A stretch of DNA of 64,000 bases from Plasmopara viticola (GCA_001695595.3 MBPM02000065.1:248001-312000); one strand, 5' to 3'. Numbered from the stretch's first letter, positions 21,628-33,060 are shown. Notes: generated by a model from the letters alone, not told the origin. Program-made: numbers and translations.

Positions 21628-24318
21628 TCACGACGAAATGCCCGTCTGATACCTTACACGGTAGTTCACGAGGTTTGCCGGTGCATTATCCATGTACTGC
21701 GCCAACCACGATACCATTTCAGCTTCCGAAGATCCAAAATCATCGCGAAATAGTCGAAGCACTCGCGGTAGCACAATTTCCCCCGCACGTTCGTCCACCT
21801 CAACCAGACGCTTACAAAATTTTTCAGCCTGTTCCTCCAAATCCGTATCTGTACGTCCAGGTTTTAGAATTGGCACGTCTTCAGCGCTAGGAAGGGGTTC
21901 AGTGCAATCAATTAGCACCAAAAGTGAGCGAGGGTCACGAATGTGCAGCCGAAATTGCAATTTGGGGTCTTGTGCCTGCAGCTGGCGCTCCCAATAGTTC
22001 GATGGGGGCTTTCGGTTGCAGCGTAAAATACCATGTTTTATGTCACCAAGAGTAAAGTCTAATCCGCCAATCGTGTACGCCACATCACGTTCAAAAGCCT
22101 TGTACTGCCCAATATTCTGCGGCACTCCAAATTCGACCAGGCCATGGAGCACCATTGCGTTGTAAATATTGATAAAAAACGGCTGGCGCTCATGCTTGGG
22201 CAGACTACCAACGTCAACCTTTTGCAACTTCGACCCTAGTTTCAAGAAACGACGATATTTTTGGCTAAGCGGTGCATCAAAGTACTCGTTCGCATTATTT
22301 CCCGATACGGAGACGTGGTTCGGAAGGCTAAATCCCGTGGCAATTCCACGTGGAAACGACTTGAGTGCATGTAATTCCGCAATGGCTTCACGAAGGCGTA
22401 AGCAGATTTCCATTGGGTTAAGCTGAACCTCGTCAGCACAAATATATTTCATATTGAGTGGAACAAATAACTCGTCAACCTGAAAGCGCAAGTACGTGTC
22501 TTTTGCACTCAGATCCGGGTGTAAAGCGTTCTCAGCAAACACGACATTGAGTACACGCTTTTTAATAAAGTCCGTCAAAATTGTAGCTGCTTGATCATGC
22601 GTCTTGTCAAACTTCGATTTAAGAACACGAACAAGTTCATCTGCCGAAATGCAGGCTGTATACGTAGTAAACAACCCCACACGAATATCTCGAATTGTCA
22701 CTTGGGCACGTAATCTGTCAGCAATCGTGTCCTCCACATATCCCGGAGAATCGGCCAGATTACCAGACAGTTGCGGGCGTCCACCTGCATTCGGGACGGC
22801 GTCAGCAGCCAGGCCAATGGCTACAGAAGCGATTGCAGAGCTGCGCAAAATTCCATTATTGTTGACGTAAGCATTGCTCGAGCCATCACTCCGAATGGAA
22901 GCAGGCGAGCCTGACTCAGTAATTGCGTCGCCAAAGCCACTCGATGGTGCTTCACTACTGCTGTTGTGATGACGACGGCGCAAACTTGGCGATACTGGTG
23001 AAACGGGTGGGTTGCCTGCACCCATACTGTACAGCGATGGTTGATGCAATTTGGCTTCAAGCTCCAATGCTTCTTGGAACTCTGCCACGTGTTCCGACAA
23101 AAACGCTTGGATTGGTGCTTGCACGAACGGGAAGCGGCAAATGTCTTCGATCGATGGGCGCTTGGACGCGTCCTGCTGCAACATCAGTTGCACTAGCAGG
23201 CGCAGCTCGCGCGAGAACGAAGGCAAAATCGGTGGAAATTCACCTTTACAAATTTTTGTGAAAATTTCTGGCAACGTGGAAGCTTCAAATGGGCGGCGTA
23301 GCATGATCATCTCGTACAATATGCAGCCAAGTGACCAAATGTCCGACTTTTTGCCGTAAGGTTCACCACGACAGATCTCTGGTGACATACTTTCCGGTGT
23401 ACCACACGCGGTGTTTGCCGTATCATCACCGGCCAAAGCTTTTGAGATGCCAAAATCTCCAAGCTTAACCACATTTTTATGCGTCAGAAAAATGTTCTGC
23501 GCTTTCAAATCGCGGTGCAGCACATTCTTGCCGTGGATATAAGCCACAGCCAAAACTAGCTGGGCAAACCAACTCATAATTACGGGCTCTGGAAAAGGTC
23601 CCATCTTTTCGCGCGAACGCAATTTGACAAGCTGACGCAAGTTGCCACCGTCCGAGTACTCCATCACGATATTCAGCTCATCGTCTGCTAAAAAGTGATC
23701 GTAAAAGCGCACAATATTGACGTGGTATAGTGACTTAAGCAGAATCACCTCGTTGTCCGCCTGCTTGCGGCCATTTTCCGAGATCTGCGAGATACGCACG
23801 CGCTTGACAGCCACGACGGCTCCATCAAGTTTACGACGTGCCAGTACTACGGTACCATGTGTACCCTTGCCAATGGTTCGAATCACCTCAATATCCTGCC
23901 ACATACTTTTGTTTGAAGTACGTTCGAGACGGCGACTGAGCCACACATGACGCACAAGCGTCTTTGCCGTGTTGACCTGAATGGGTTTGATCAAGTAATC
24001 TTTGGCACCTTTGCTAAGGCAGGATGTGACGACATCCATTTCTTCATTACTAGAGGTCATGACGATGGGGATGTGGCCCATCGTGGCGCTGTGCTTCTGA
24101 ATTTCGTCCAGCAGCTCAATACCTGTCATGAGAGGCAACATAACGTCGCACAATACGAGATCGAACTTAGCGTGATTCGTCACGAGCAGATCCAGCGCTT
24201 GCTGGCCATTTTCCACCGTGAAGACAGTGTAGCGACACGACTTGAGGATGTCGACGGTGGCCATACGCGTGAACTCATCGTCCTCTACGACTAGCACCGT
24301 CACTTCAGATGGGTCCAT
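21628..24318 (-). CDS. Response regulator-NEK kinase-DEP-DUF547 fusion protein
   Basis: A single exon of 896 residues from ATG 24318; the open frame extends 12 codons further only through a TTG. The order is: receiver domain (about 7-125) with the acidic pocket VEDDE, phosphoacceptor D58 in CDVMLP and the conserved Lys in YLIKP; a NEK-like Ser/Thr kinase (about 142-400) with GKGTHGTV, K172, HRDLKAQN (D270) and DFG (288-290); a Ser-rich linker; a DEP domain (about 533-618); and DUF547 (about 685-850, FFINIYNAMVLHGLVEFG). All kinase and receiver key residues are kept, so both should be active. Phosphorelay input coupled directly to a Ser/Thr kinase, with DEP for membrane or G-protein contact, is the likely logic. 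The upstream histidine kinase is not in the window. Confidence 0.93.
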   Translation of the reverse strand: MDPSEVTVLVVEDDEFTRMATVDILKSCRYTVFTVENGQQALDLLVTNHAKFDLVLCDVMLPLMTGIELLDEIQKHSATMGHIPIVMTSSNEEMDVVTSCLSKGAKDYLIKPIQVNTAKTLVRHVWLSRRLERTSNKSMWQDIEVIRTIGKGTHGTVVLARRKLDGAVVAVKRVRISQISENGRKQADNEVILLKSLYHVNIVRFYDHFLADDELNIVMEYSDGGNLRQLVKLRSREKMGPFPEPVIMSWFAQLVLAVAYIHGKNVLHRDLKAQNIFLTHKNVVKLGDFGISKALAGDDTANTACGTPESMSPEICRGEPYGKKSDIWSLGCILYEMIMLRRPFEASTLPEIFTKICKGEFPPILPSFSRELRLLVQLMLQQDASKRPSIEDICRFPFVQAPIQAFLSEHVAEFQEALELEAKLHQPSLYSMGAGNPPVSPVSPSLRRRHHNSSSEAPSSGFGDAITESGSPASIRSDGSSNAYVNNNGILRSSAIASVAIGLAADAVPNAGGRPQLSGNLADSPGYVEDTIADRLRAQVTIRDIRVGLFTTYTACISADELVRVLKSKFDKTHDQAATILTDFIKKRVLNVVFAENALHPDLSAKDTYLRFQVDELFVPLNMKYICADEVQLNPMEICLRLREAIAELHALKSFPRGIATGFSLPNHVSVSGNNANEYFDAPLSQKYRRFLKLGSKLQKVDVGSLPKHERQPFFINIYNAMVLHGLVEFGVPQNIGQYKAFERDVAYTIGGLDFTLGDIKHGILRCNRKPPSNYWERQLQAQDPKLQFRLHIRDPRSLLVLIDCTEPLPSAEDVPILKPGRTDTDLEEQAEKFCKRLVEVDERAGEIVLPRVLRLFRDDFGSSEAEMVSWLAQYMDNAPANLVNYRVRYQTGISS

Positions 24319-24583
24319 AGCGGTAAGGTCGAAACAAAGAGTAAATAAGTACAAGAGCGAGAGAAGGGGTCGACTGTAATAAATTCAATCAGAGACAAGG
24401 GACGCTTCAGGCAGAGATAAGAATTGTGACGCGTCTCGGTCTTCGGCGAGCTTTTCAGCTTCCACTATGGAGTGCCGAGTCATTGGCTCAAATTTAGGAT
24501 AAGGTAGATTTGAGTCCCGTTTTGATGTGCCCGCACCACACTATATTAGCAGAGTAGATAAGAAAAACTTGATGTTGAAGTAA

Positions 24584-24625
24584 TGAATTAACGCAAACAT
24601 GCCTTGAATTAACGCAAACATGCCT
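24584..24625. repeat. 21-bp tandem duplication beside the retroelement insertion
   Basis: The unit TGAATTAACGCAAACATGCC plus T occurs twice in direct succession at 24584-24604 and 24605-24625. The second copy runs into the left target-site duplication of the short LINE-derived element. Confidence 0.9.
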
Positions 24626-24631
24626 TGATAA

Positions 24632-24956
24632 TTTTCGGAAAAGGTTGGGGTGACGCCCTCCTTCCAAGCGCGGGGGCTAAATGCTCGCGCGCTTCGGGCA
24701 GGTGCTCTCGGGCATCTGCAGGTCTCTAACGAGTCTCACCCTCGACGCGACGGTCTCCAGCACCAGGGCGCCACCTGGGCTCTTACCAAGTCAGAAGTAC
24801 ACAAAATAATGGAAAACCCTCACGGCCTCGGTGCTGGCTGCACTGCCCGCCGAACGAGACTCGACGTATGCGGACACCACTCTATGCCGTGGACTAGCCA
24901 TAGAGCCTAGCACGTGCATAACTTGGCAACGCGATAACGTAATACAATACAATACA
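24632..24956 (+). mobile_element. Short LINE-derived non-autonomous element, copy A (325 bp)
   Basis: The element is flanked by a perfect 12-bp duplication, ATGCCTTGATAA, at 24620-24631 and 24957-24968. It has three blocks from the LINE at 9.7-10.9 kb: the 5' head (24632-24767), a short reverse-transcriptase piece (GCGCCACCTGGGCTC..., 24768-24797) and the 3' end (about 24811-24940). A filler of about a dozen bases (ACAAAATAAT) lies before the last block. It ends in an (AATAC)n tail. The duplication and the tail show insertion by target-primed reverse transcription. It encodes no enzyme, so it must have used LINE machinery. Confidence 0.88.
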
Positions 24957-24968
24957 ATGCCTTGATAA

Positions 24969-25208
24969 GCAGTGGGGTATTTCTGTACGCGTTACTTATG
25001 GAATTGTTTCGTCAGCTTCTCAGTCTTCTCTGTCTTGCACTTAAATATACCGACTAATTTATTTTCACCTTGTACTCTTATACAATACTACACAGCACCT
25101 AGGTTAATATACTTAATACTGGTACGCGGATGCTCGCACGACGACTTGGTCCATCCATCTCTTATAATCACCCATTAAGTGAACGGCACGACGTTGTACT
25201 TTACATAA
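24969..25208. other. Intergenic, nothing recognised
   Basis: AT-rich sequence between the short element and the phosphatase gene. A 68-codon open stretch here has no recognised features. Confidence 0.5.
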
Positions 25209-25922
25209 TCATCCAAGGATGATACGCTGGTGTTCGGCCAACAAATCCACCAAACGAAATAGTTGGTGTAGCCGCGGACGTACATCCTCAACAGATTTGA
25301 TACTAGCTAGCACTTTGGTTAGTGACTCGAGCATCCGATCATTGGGATCATCATAGAAGCTCGGCACGGGAATCCCATTGCTAGGCTGCATGAGGAACGA
25401 CACGGGATTATTGTCGACGAGTATAACCCGAGACAAATCGCCACCGCGCACCACGCTTAAATCTTTTAAAAACATGCCCTTGCGCTGCTTGCACGATTCG
25501 CGAAAAAAGCGACCGGCAAAAATGTTGCCTTTGGGGTCGAGTGCGTCCAAAATTGGCTTGCCGTACGCCTCAAGGCCAGCCGTGAAGACGTAAACGTCAA
25601 AATGTTTGGCAGCTTCCTCAAGAAAGCGGTCGAGGCCTGGTCGTTTATTGACAACCGCGCGCTCTCCATCATCCATTACGATCTCAAATGAGTCGCTATA
25701 CTCATTAAGCTGCTCGGGGCGGTACTCGCTTTGGCGGTATTCGACCTCATTTTGGAACTTGCTGTGCACAAGGCACTCATCCATATCAAGCACCAGCGCA
25801 ATGCGCTCCGACGGCGCTCGCATGTGGACATTGTTGCGCTTCTTCGCAGCCGTGACCTCGTCTGCGAGACGAGAGCGTGACACGCGCGGCTCGACAGGAT
25901 ACTGGACGACGGTGGCGCTCAT
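25209..25922 (-). CDS. FCP1/SCP-like phosphatase (NLI-interacting factor family)
   Basis: A single exon of 237 residues from ATG 25922. It has the HAD-type catalytic signature LDMDECLVHS (DxDxx, residues about 45-54), then KRPGLDRFLEE, FDVYVFTAG (motif II region) and VILVDNNP with PSFYDDPND (motif III region). This order is that of CTD small phosphatases and FCP1-like proteins, which remove phosphate from Ser residues, classically in the RNA polymerase II tail, though TIM50/Dullard-like members have other substrates. The usual DxDxT/V has Cys (DMDEC) at the last place, as some members do. There is no transmembrane segment or BRCT domain, so a soluble SCP-like enzyme is most likely. Confidence 0.92.
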   Translation of the reverse strand: MSATVVQYPVEPRVSRSRLADEVTAAKKRNNVHMRAPSERIALVLDMDECLVHSKFQNEVEYRQSEYRPEQLNEYSDSFEIVMDDGERAVVNKRPGLDRFLEEAAKHFDVYVFTAGLEAYGKPILDALDPKGNIFAGRFFRESCKQRKGMFLKDLSVVRGGDLSRVILVDNNPVSFLMQPSNGIPVPSFYDDPNDRMLESLTKVLASIKSVEDVRPRLHQLFRLVDLLAEHQRIILG

Positions 25923-26435
25923 AGTATTATAATTTGGACGCTCTGGAGGTGGTGACTATTTGGTCACCGTGTTACTACTGAATGATGCAATTGAGAGGTA
26001 ATTGGAAAATGTAGAAGTGAACGCTTTGAACTCCGGCGTGGGGTTTTACTTAATAGTTCTTCTCGTCACGCGCTCCGACAAAAACAGGCTGACCAGAGTG
26101 CTGAAACGGACAGGCGGATACAGGCGCGGGGTGGGGACTCGGGTGCAGAATCAACAATGAAGCTTAATGAAAATGAAGGCGTTGAAAAGCGGGATACGAA
26201 TGTTGAAACAAGCACTACATGCTTAACCTCGACCTATCTACTGTCGTATACAGTATATACGTGATTCAAAAAAAAGCAAAAGCGATCATAAGAAATGTGC
26301 CACAAATAATAGGGTTTTAGCTTTAAACTCTAGCGCGTGGGTTGTCAACTGTCACCAGTTGAGGTTTAAGCTCACACCCAACTGCAACGGCGAGTCCCAT
26401 CTGCAATGACGATGATCCGTGTTGCTTAAAAGGCG
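25923..26435. other. Intergenic, 5' region of the phosphatase gene
   Basis: About 500 bases without a recognisable gene. It should contain the phosphatase promoter; no clear oomycete core promoter element was seen. Confidence 0.45.
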
Positions 26436-27446
26436 TTAAAAATCTCCGACGCCTTTACGCCGTGTTATCAGCCACAATTTGGAAGCAACATCGCGGTCAA
26501 CATGCGGGGTGTCAGCTAGCCCTGCCATGGACAGCCTGTAGCAATAGACACGTGAGTGAGGTGGTGCATGCTGGATTACGTATAGACGAAGAGGCAGAGT
26601 CGAACACAAGTTATACATGTACACGTGCTGGTTAGTACCGGTACGCACGTGTTTTAAATTAGCGCGTGTCGATTGGCTGAAGCTGTAACGCCTGCAGTTA
26701 GTGCCAACCCGTGCTGAATTCCAGTCGGCCAATCAGCGTCGGCACTTAATAAAATTCGCTGAGGACCTCGTTCGTGGATTTTCCGCGTTAAATGTGTGTT
26801 CTTGGCCTGTCCCTCCAGGCTCAGCTAACGCCTGTTGAAGGTCTCCAATGGAGACTGTCATCTGGACTCAGTTGCGAGGACTGCTACAGTATATGCCTGC
26901 TTCAAAATATACTACAAGTAGCTTGCAACAAAATGCGGTCCACTGGCTTCGACTGCAAACTTAGGCTCGCAATGCAAAATCCGGTACTTTTTGTACGCTC
27001 TGCCTTAAGCAGACAGAGCTCTTGTTACAGACGGGATTGCTTAGTTCGTGCGAGAACGGCTTCACAGGCCGTAAGTGTCGACTAGCCTGGTCCAAGTTGA
27101 GTAGGCGGATTTTCGCAAGAAATGCAACGTATGATGATGTCTCAGCTGTTGCCAGCCACCAACGAGTCTTGCCATCGTCGAACTTTTTATTGAACTTAAA
27201 ACTAACTGGTCTCTACTTATTGTTCAACGAGCACCATAATGTTGGATCGGCATACGTCATCCGGACGAAAAGAATGTGGGGGATTAGTCGAAGCAGCAGC
27301 GCTGTTAAGGCCACGATCTGGCTTCGCGAGATGAGCAGTATCTCCTCGTCGTCGGAAGCTTGGTCGCGAGCTATAACTTGGACATTTAGGCTAACTTTAT
27401 GTTTTTGACTAAGAGAATTTTCTGTGTCGATGTTCGCAGCGCCACT
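26436..27446 (-). pseudogene. Stop-depleted frame, probable pseudogene of unknown family
   Basis: One minus-strand frame runs from 27446 to 26436, about 337 codons, with only four internal stops (at about 27213, 26961, 26868 and 26733), where about sixteen would be expected by chance. The residues read like real protein, for example FDDGKTRWWLATAET, SYVAFLAKIRLLNLD and PVCNKSSVCLRQSVQK. The last 98 codons (26436-26732) are uninterrupted. I cannot place the family. An overlapping plus-strand open stretch of 128 codons (27022-27408) makes the strand choice less certain. No intron pattern was found that removes all the stops. Confidence 0.4.
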
Positions 27447-30400
27447 TCACTTAGTATTATTAGCGATACGCTGCTGCCACTGCACGCAATATCTAGTCAG
27501 CTAAATTATATTGAACAGTGGTATCAAAAGCGGCTGCTAATGTCTTTCCAGCTCATGATCACGCTAGAAATCATTCACTTCTTATCGTCTTAGACTCATA
27601 CAGTACATTTCGTATTTAACAATAATGGTGCACTAATTTGTAATAATGGCACTTATCGCTCAAAAACACAAAATATGATGTCTTGCTAAGAAGTTTGTCA
27701 TGTCTGACTTTTGGCAATTGTAATAGTCTCTGTCCTGCCTGTCCCGCACCCTTTTCTCTTGCGAAGCTCTCGCTTGCACATTATTCTTGCGCAGAGGTCT
27801 TTAATGCATGCTACTAATTTACAAAAGTAAAACGTTGCATTTAGATCTTATTTGCACCTCGTCCGTTCGCGAAGGTCCTGATCGTGCGATGTGTTTGGTG
27901 TACTCATCATATGGTAGAGACTTATTGTACTCACCTATCACACATCTAAGGCTCGTCACAATCTTCGGGCGTGCCATAGCCACTATCCATTGTTTAGTCA
28001 GCCATCCATAAGTAAGCTACAAAGAATAATTTAGAAATAGCCAATGAGCACATCATTTATGTTTCTGTATCTGTCGTGCCTCTCTTCCGTGTATGGATGG
28101 CTCAACGTGAACGACTCTGAAGTACTGCTGTACTGCCATCTTAAAATAAAAATGTATTTAAATAAATGACACAAACAACATGGCATGTGTGGTAGTATAT
28201 CTCTACAAATTGTCATGGATGGTAAGTTGCTTTATATAGACGAAAACTATAACTGAAATCGCCGAGGCGAAGGTGCTACATGTATATAAAGCTATAGCAA
28301 TCAGCAAAGACATGTTATACCTGAACAAGTAAGGTCTTTCGGCAAGCGACCGTTTAATGTATTATAACCAGAGTGTGCTATAGACTGCAGTTTGAAGACT
28401 ACCTTTCTCGACGAAGCGTGGATGTGCTTTGGTCTCGCCTCAGGTTATTAACGAGTTACTAATTCTGCTACCGCAATTATAGCACGAACTATATCCCTTC
28501 TTACGTATATTCTCATTACGCACACCAGTATAAATACTGATAGAGTATTTGGAGCGACCATTACTCTAGGTCTCCTGTTAGCGGTTAGACACTTTGAACA
28601 TAAAGGATCGATATTTCGTTACAGCCCGCTACACTATGGCTTAAATAATTTGAGGAAAGAAATGAGTGTAATTCATTTCTGTTGACTTTCTTACAAAGAG
28701 TTGGTTTGCCAAAATATTGACGACGGAGACAACCCAACTCCATGATGTCTTGGCTTTAATATGATGCCGTGCCACTCAATTTCCAATTGCTAGTATGTGT
28801 CACTTCACCATACCATAATTTGAGGTCGAAAGACTTCAAAGTATCTACAGAGTATCCGCTGCTTATTTCCAGACTACAACAAACTTCGAGCAATCTTGTT
28901 GAATAGCGTCCGCAAGCTCTGTGAAGCAAGAGAGCCACAGAACTGTTTTGGTCTTCGAGAAAGTCTTCTTGCTCCTTTACAAGTAGACATGAAGTATAGC
29001 TGGCTTTTATGGTCAAGTATCGCGGAAGGATGTCGCTAACACCGTCTTACGTCTTTTCCATGATGAGCAACGAATCCTCCTTTACAAAATTTTAGAGCAC
29101 AAAGTTGCTCTTGGTCACTAGACTAAGTGAGATTTACAGCTGGACTTACCGCCGCGTGGTTTAGTGCGAGGCGATCATTTGCGTCAGGAAGCCACTCGCA
29201 TTTGTAGTGAGCTACAAGATAGGCCGGCCACTCAAAGTGCACAGCCTTATAATGCTCACCATCCGCTCTATCGTCAATATGGCGGTGGCAATGGACACTA
29301 TCAGCTCACCAGGTCGCTTTAATGGTGAGGTAGAGTGCACGGGCAATTCTTCAAAAAAAATTTAAGGGCAACTAAGAGCTTTTATGAGAACCGGAGCTCT
29401 ATATATCATATGTTCTTTGGAATGCTCCACATAAATGTTGGGTACGTTAAGATTTTCCTGGAAAGATTACAAGCCCATGTCTTTTTAGAATTGTTATATG
29501 TCATGGATAGCTAGCTCAAAGTCATCGCACTTTTATCACCAAGTTATATTTGGTCCGTTTTGTATCAAGGACAATTTATTCCTCTGAATTTTAAAATGGT
29601 TGCTTCCTTGTTTGTCTAAAAAAAGTGCTTGTATTAAGTGGATGCAATTGTATTCCTTGTTTAATCAACTACATCTACCTACAGCATAGCCATAGAGGTT
29701 TTTCTGCATGAAACTAAACTCACATAAGAGACTTGAGAAAATGTTTTTTTAGGTATATCCCGAATCAAAGCATTTGTGCTTCAAATCATTAGCGGAGCTT
29801 AGATTTTAAAAACTTACATGTTTAGATAAAATTTCTGAGTGCGTACTCAACTATTGCTAGCTTACCAACCCATAATTGTGGCGCCTCAGCGCACCTATTG
29901 CACATTGTCACTCGAAGTACATGGTTAGATTGTTTCGTCTAGTCAATTGCCCGAGAACCGTCTGCTGTTGATAGACCTCTAGTGCCGACTGATGTCCTAC
30001 ATAAGGACCATGTACATATACATCACCAAGATTTTAAAAAGCAAAAACTCATAATTGACGAAACAGCTAGGTGACAGCCGCTTTGACACCTGTAATGTTC
30101 ATTGTGCAAGGTAAATTAGGCTCCCTTATCTTGGATTTGATAGTTCACCTACCAAATGCAGTGCACTTTACAACATGTGTTCGAAAATGCTGCAAGGGAT
30201 TACATCTCGTTGCACTGTTCAGCTTATTGAAATTATCAAATATTCGCTACTTTCTGTTTGGGTTCCTGAAACAGAAAATTGGCGACGAGCGCGCAACTTT
30301 CGACTTCCACCCCATGCCACTCTTTGCACTTTCGGCATAACTGACATCAATGGACTAGCACTATTTTGTTAGCAAGGGCCATCGCCTAATGACATACATG

Positions 30401-32606
30401 GCACAAGATCGATCGTGTGCCGAGACCCCCTAACTGAAAGGAATTCTAATAGTGGGTCTCCAGGCATCACTTTAATGCTTTCTCTCATATGGGTTTTAAG
30501 GAATTGTTCAAAAGCCATGAGACCGAGTGCAATAAAGGCTGCTTCTAAAGCAGATCAGAGCCATCTTTGTCTTGTTTGGAAAATGTATTAATAATCCTTA
30601 TAAAGTAGAAATATATCACCTTCTGTGAAAGAATTTCTGTCAAAAAATCAGTGAATTCCACCTCTTTGAGGTTCAGTAACTCTGTTTACTCTAATTGTGC
30701 CCGCACCAAAAGCACTGGAAACGACAACCAGCTGAGCTGTCAATTATCCCTGTGAAAATGGAATTTCATAATGAGATCGATTCGTATTGCGCTCCTGCAT
30801 TTCGCTTGCAATGTTACCATGGTTGATAACACTCTGTTACCCACCTTGTCTTGCAGGCCTACTGCACCACCTTTCAGAACTGTACTGCTTGCAGATTATG
30901 GTGCTATACTACCAACTAGTAGCACTTACTTAATAAGCTAAGTTTTGCGGCTAATAGCCAATACTAGCCGCCACGCTAAGAAAGATCTTGAAGACGTTGG
31001 TAAAACCAATCTGAGTATTTATGTTTTCTTTCGTATTTGTTCCACCACACAACTGCCCAACGTATTTTAAAGGAGCCGCACGCACTAAAAGAGTAGGATT
31101 CTGCTTTTGTTGCACCAAATTGGATAAATGACTTTTCCCTACAAATTATTCTATAGCCACAGTATGTCCGAGCCAGGTAGGACATTTTGCGGCCAAAGTT
31201 ATTAAATGATATAACATATTTGCTATGCCATTACGCTACTGCTAGCACTCTAGAAATATTTCATTCTTGGGAATGCGGTTTTCATCTTGTTGCTTTAAGT
31301 TCATGCTTAATCTTCACTCTGATCTTTTAAAGTATTTTCTTTCCACGTTGATCGTCAACATGCAGACACGAGAGGCAACCAGTCCTACATCAGCTATCGA
31401 AGTGGTGGAGATCATCGCGCGCGGTTGTGGCTCAAAAAATGTGTTTTTTGCACACTTGACCTATTTCAGAAGTTTGTGAACTTTATATTGATTGCCGAGC
31501 TCAACATTCAGGCGACACAGTCAGAGGGGGTCAAAGAACCAAAGCCGATTGGGCATCTAGTAACCGAAAATTAAACTATACTCATTATAAACAGGTCGGT
31601 CTCCAAGCTACGGGCCAGCATATAAGCATCCATCGATGGTGACACCCGCCCCTTACGGATGAAGTATCATTAACTGAGGTAGAAGCGCACTAAATGTCAG
31701 GAAGTCAGTATTTCAAATCAATCATTTTTTTATTTGCTGCGGGGAAACAACAGCATACGAAAAGCTTGTTGGGGATAACTTAGCTTCGTCGAGCTTTAGG
31801 GAGAAATGACAGGTCAAAGGATACGTTTTGTGCTCTATACACGAGTTTGTCTTGCTAGTCTAGCGTAGTCGTCGTTGGGATAGTTGTAGTAAGCCATGGC
31901 CGTTGGCGACAAGAAAACTGAGCTTAATTCTCCAGTACTAGATAGGCAGCGTCTCTACAAGCATATTAGTATGGCAGTGTCAGCAATAAAACTGAGGATC
32001 ATAGTCACTTTAATATAGCTGTAAACTTACCCGACTCTTTCGATTCGATAGCGTCGAACGCTCTAAGCGACCGATGAATGTATGACCTCGTTTCAAGCAT
32101 GACGTGGCTTTAGTGTCACGAATATGGGTTGATTGGAGGTAAAAACAGTAATTGCCTTCTACATTGCTCCTAGTGAATCTTGTATGAGTATTAAATTTAC
32201 CTTTACTGGGGGGCAAAGAAAGGAGATTAACTCGATCAAGTCGGTCGATTAGAATGTAGAAATTGCACACTGATGGTACAGCCTACAACGTGGGCTTTTG
32301 CATACCATGGCCGACGTTCTTGCTTTTAAGTCGAGGCAGTGTGAACAAGGCCTTCTCACTGTGCGTGGAGTTGCAAATCAACTGCGAACAATGCTCGTAG
32401 AAGACAGCGTCTGCTGCATACTATGCAAGGTATGGTTGGCATCAAAAACGCGGTACTGATGATACACTTGACGTGCTACGTGACTCAATTTGGAGGACTC
32501 AGCTTGGGCAGTAATCGTTGTATTTTGGTGTGATATAGCCAGAGATCGAGGCATCCAGAGCACTCGAAGTTGCTTGCTGGACGTCAATGAAGACGAAGGC
32601 TCTTAA
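27447..32606. other. Gene-poor desert, mostly unrecognised
   Basis: About 5 kb of AT-rich DNA with only short open stretches. Nothing here can be assigned to a family, and no RNA gene was seen. Probable decayed transposon sequence. Confidence 0.5.
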
Positions 32607-32689
32607 GTGCATACTTGTGCCGATATAAATCAACAGAGAGCTTTATGGCAAGACCGTCTATCTCATTTAAACCTCGATGACGACGCGTG

Positions 32690-33060
32690 GCACTTATCGA
32701 AGATCAGAGCGGTTTGTACCAGATCGTTCTATTCGCCACTCGCTTATCCAATTCCAAGAGCTACAGGAGCTGTGCAATACAAGTATCCAACCGCATGCGC
32801 CGTCCTCATCGACTTTACTAAAGTCTTTAACAGCGTGTTATGGCCGGCTCCGAAATGGGTACTTCATCACTTCAGATCTGGTGCAACATTCCGAGCGAGC
32901 AGCTTGGAGCGTCCCCTTTTTGACTGAAGGAAGATATGGAGGGAGTGATCGGTTGTATACCATTATTAAGATGGGTACTGACAGGATAAGCTTAATTTTT
33001 TTGACCTTGCATGCTCTGCTTGAGTTAAACAAGATGTCACTGGAAGAGTTTCAGGCCTAA
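32690..33060 (+). pseudogene. LINE reverse-transcriptase fragment with frameshift
   Basis: Two overlapping frames each carry part of a non-LTR reverse-transcriptase domain. The first (about 32713-32811) has RFVPDRSIRHSL, like the GFVPGRSI motif; the second, one base shifted and starting near 32799, has AVLIDFTKVFNSV, like the LLDFxKAYD motif that includes the first catalytic aspartate. The YADD block is not seen. It is a short, old, broken LINE piece, apparently from a different stretch of a polyprotein than the 9.7 kb element. Confidence 0.55.

Noticed and set aside
24319..24354. Twelve-residue N-terminal extension of the receiver-kinase protein
   Set aside because: It depends on a TTG start at 24354; the first ATG is at 24318 and begins right before the receiver domain.
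27065..27090. RxLR-like motif (RHLR) on the minus strand
   Set aside because: It lies in the middle of a broken frame with no signal peptide at the proper distance and no EER motif, so it is chance or irrelevant.
26792..27408. Plus-strand open stretches of 97 and 128 codons
   Set aside because: No motif or splice join links them, and the minus strand has a much longer stop-depleted frame over the same bases.
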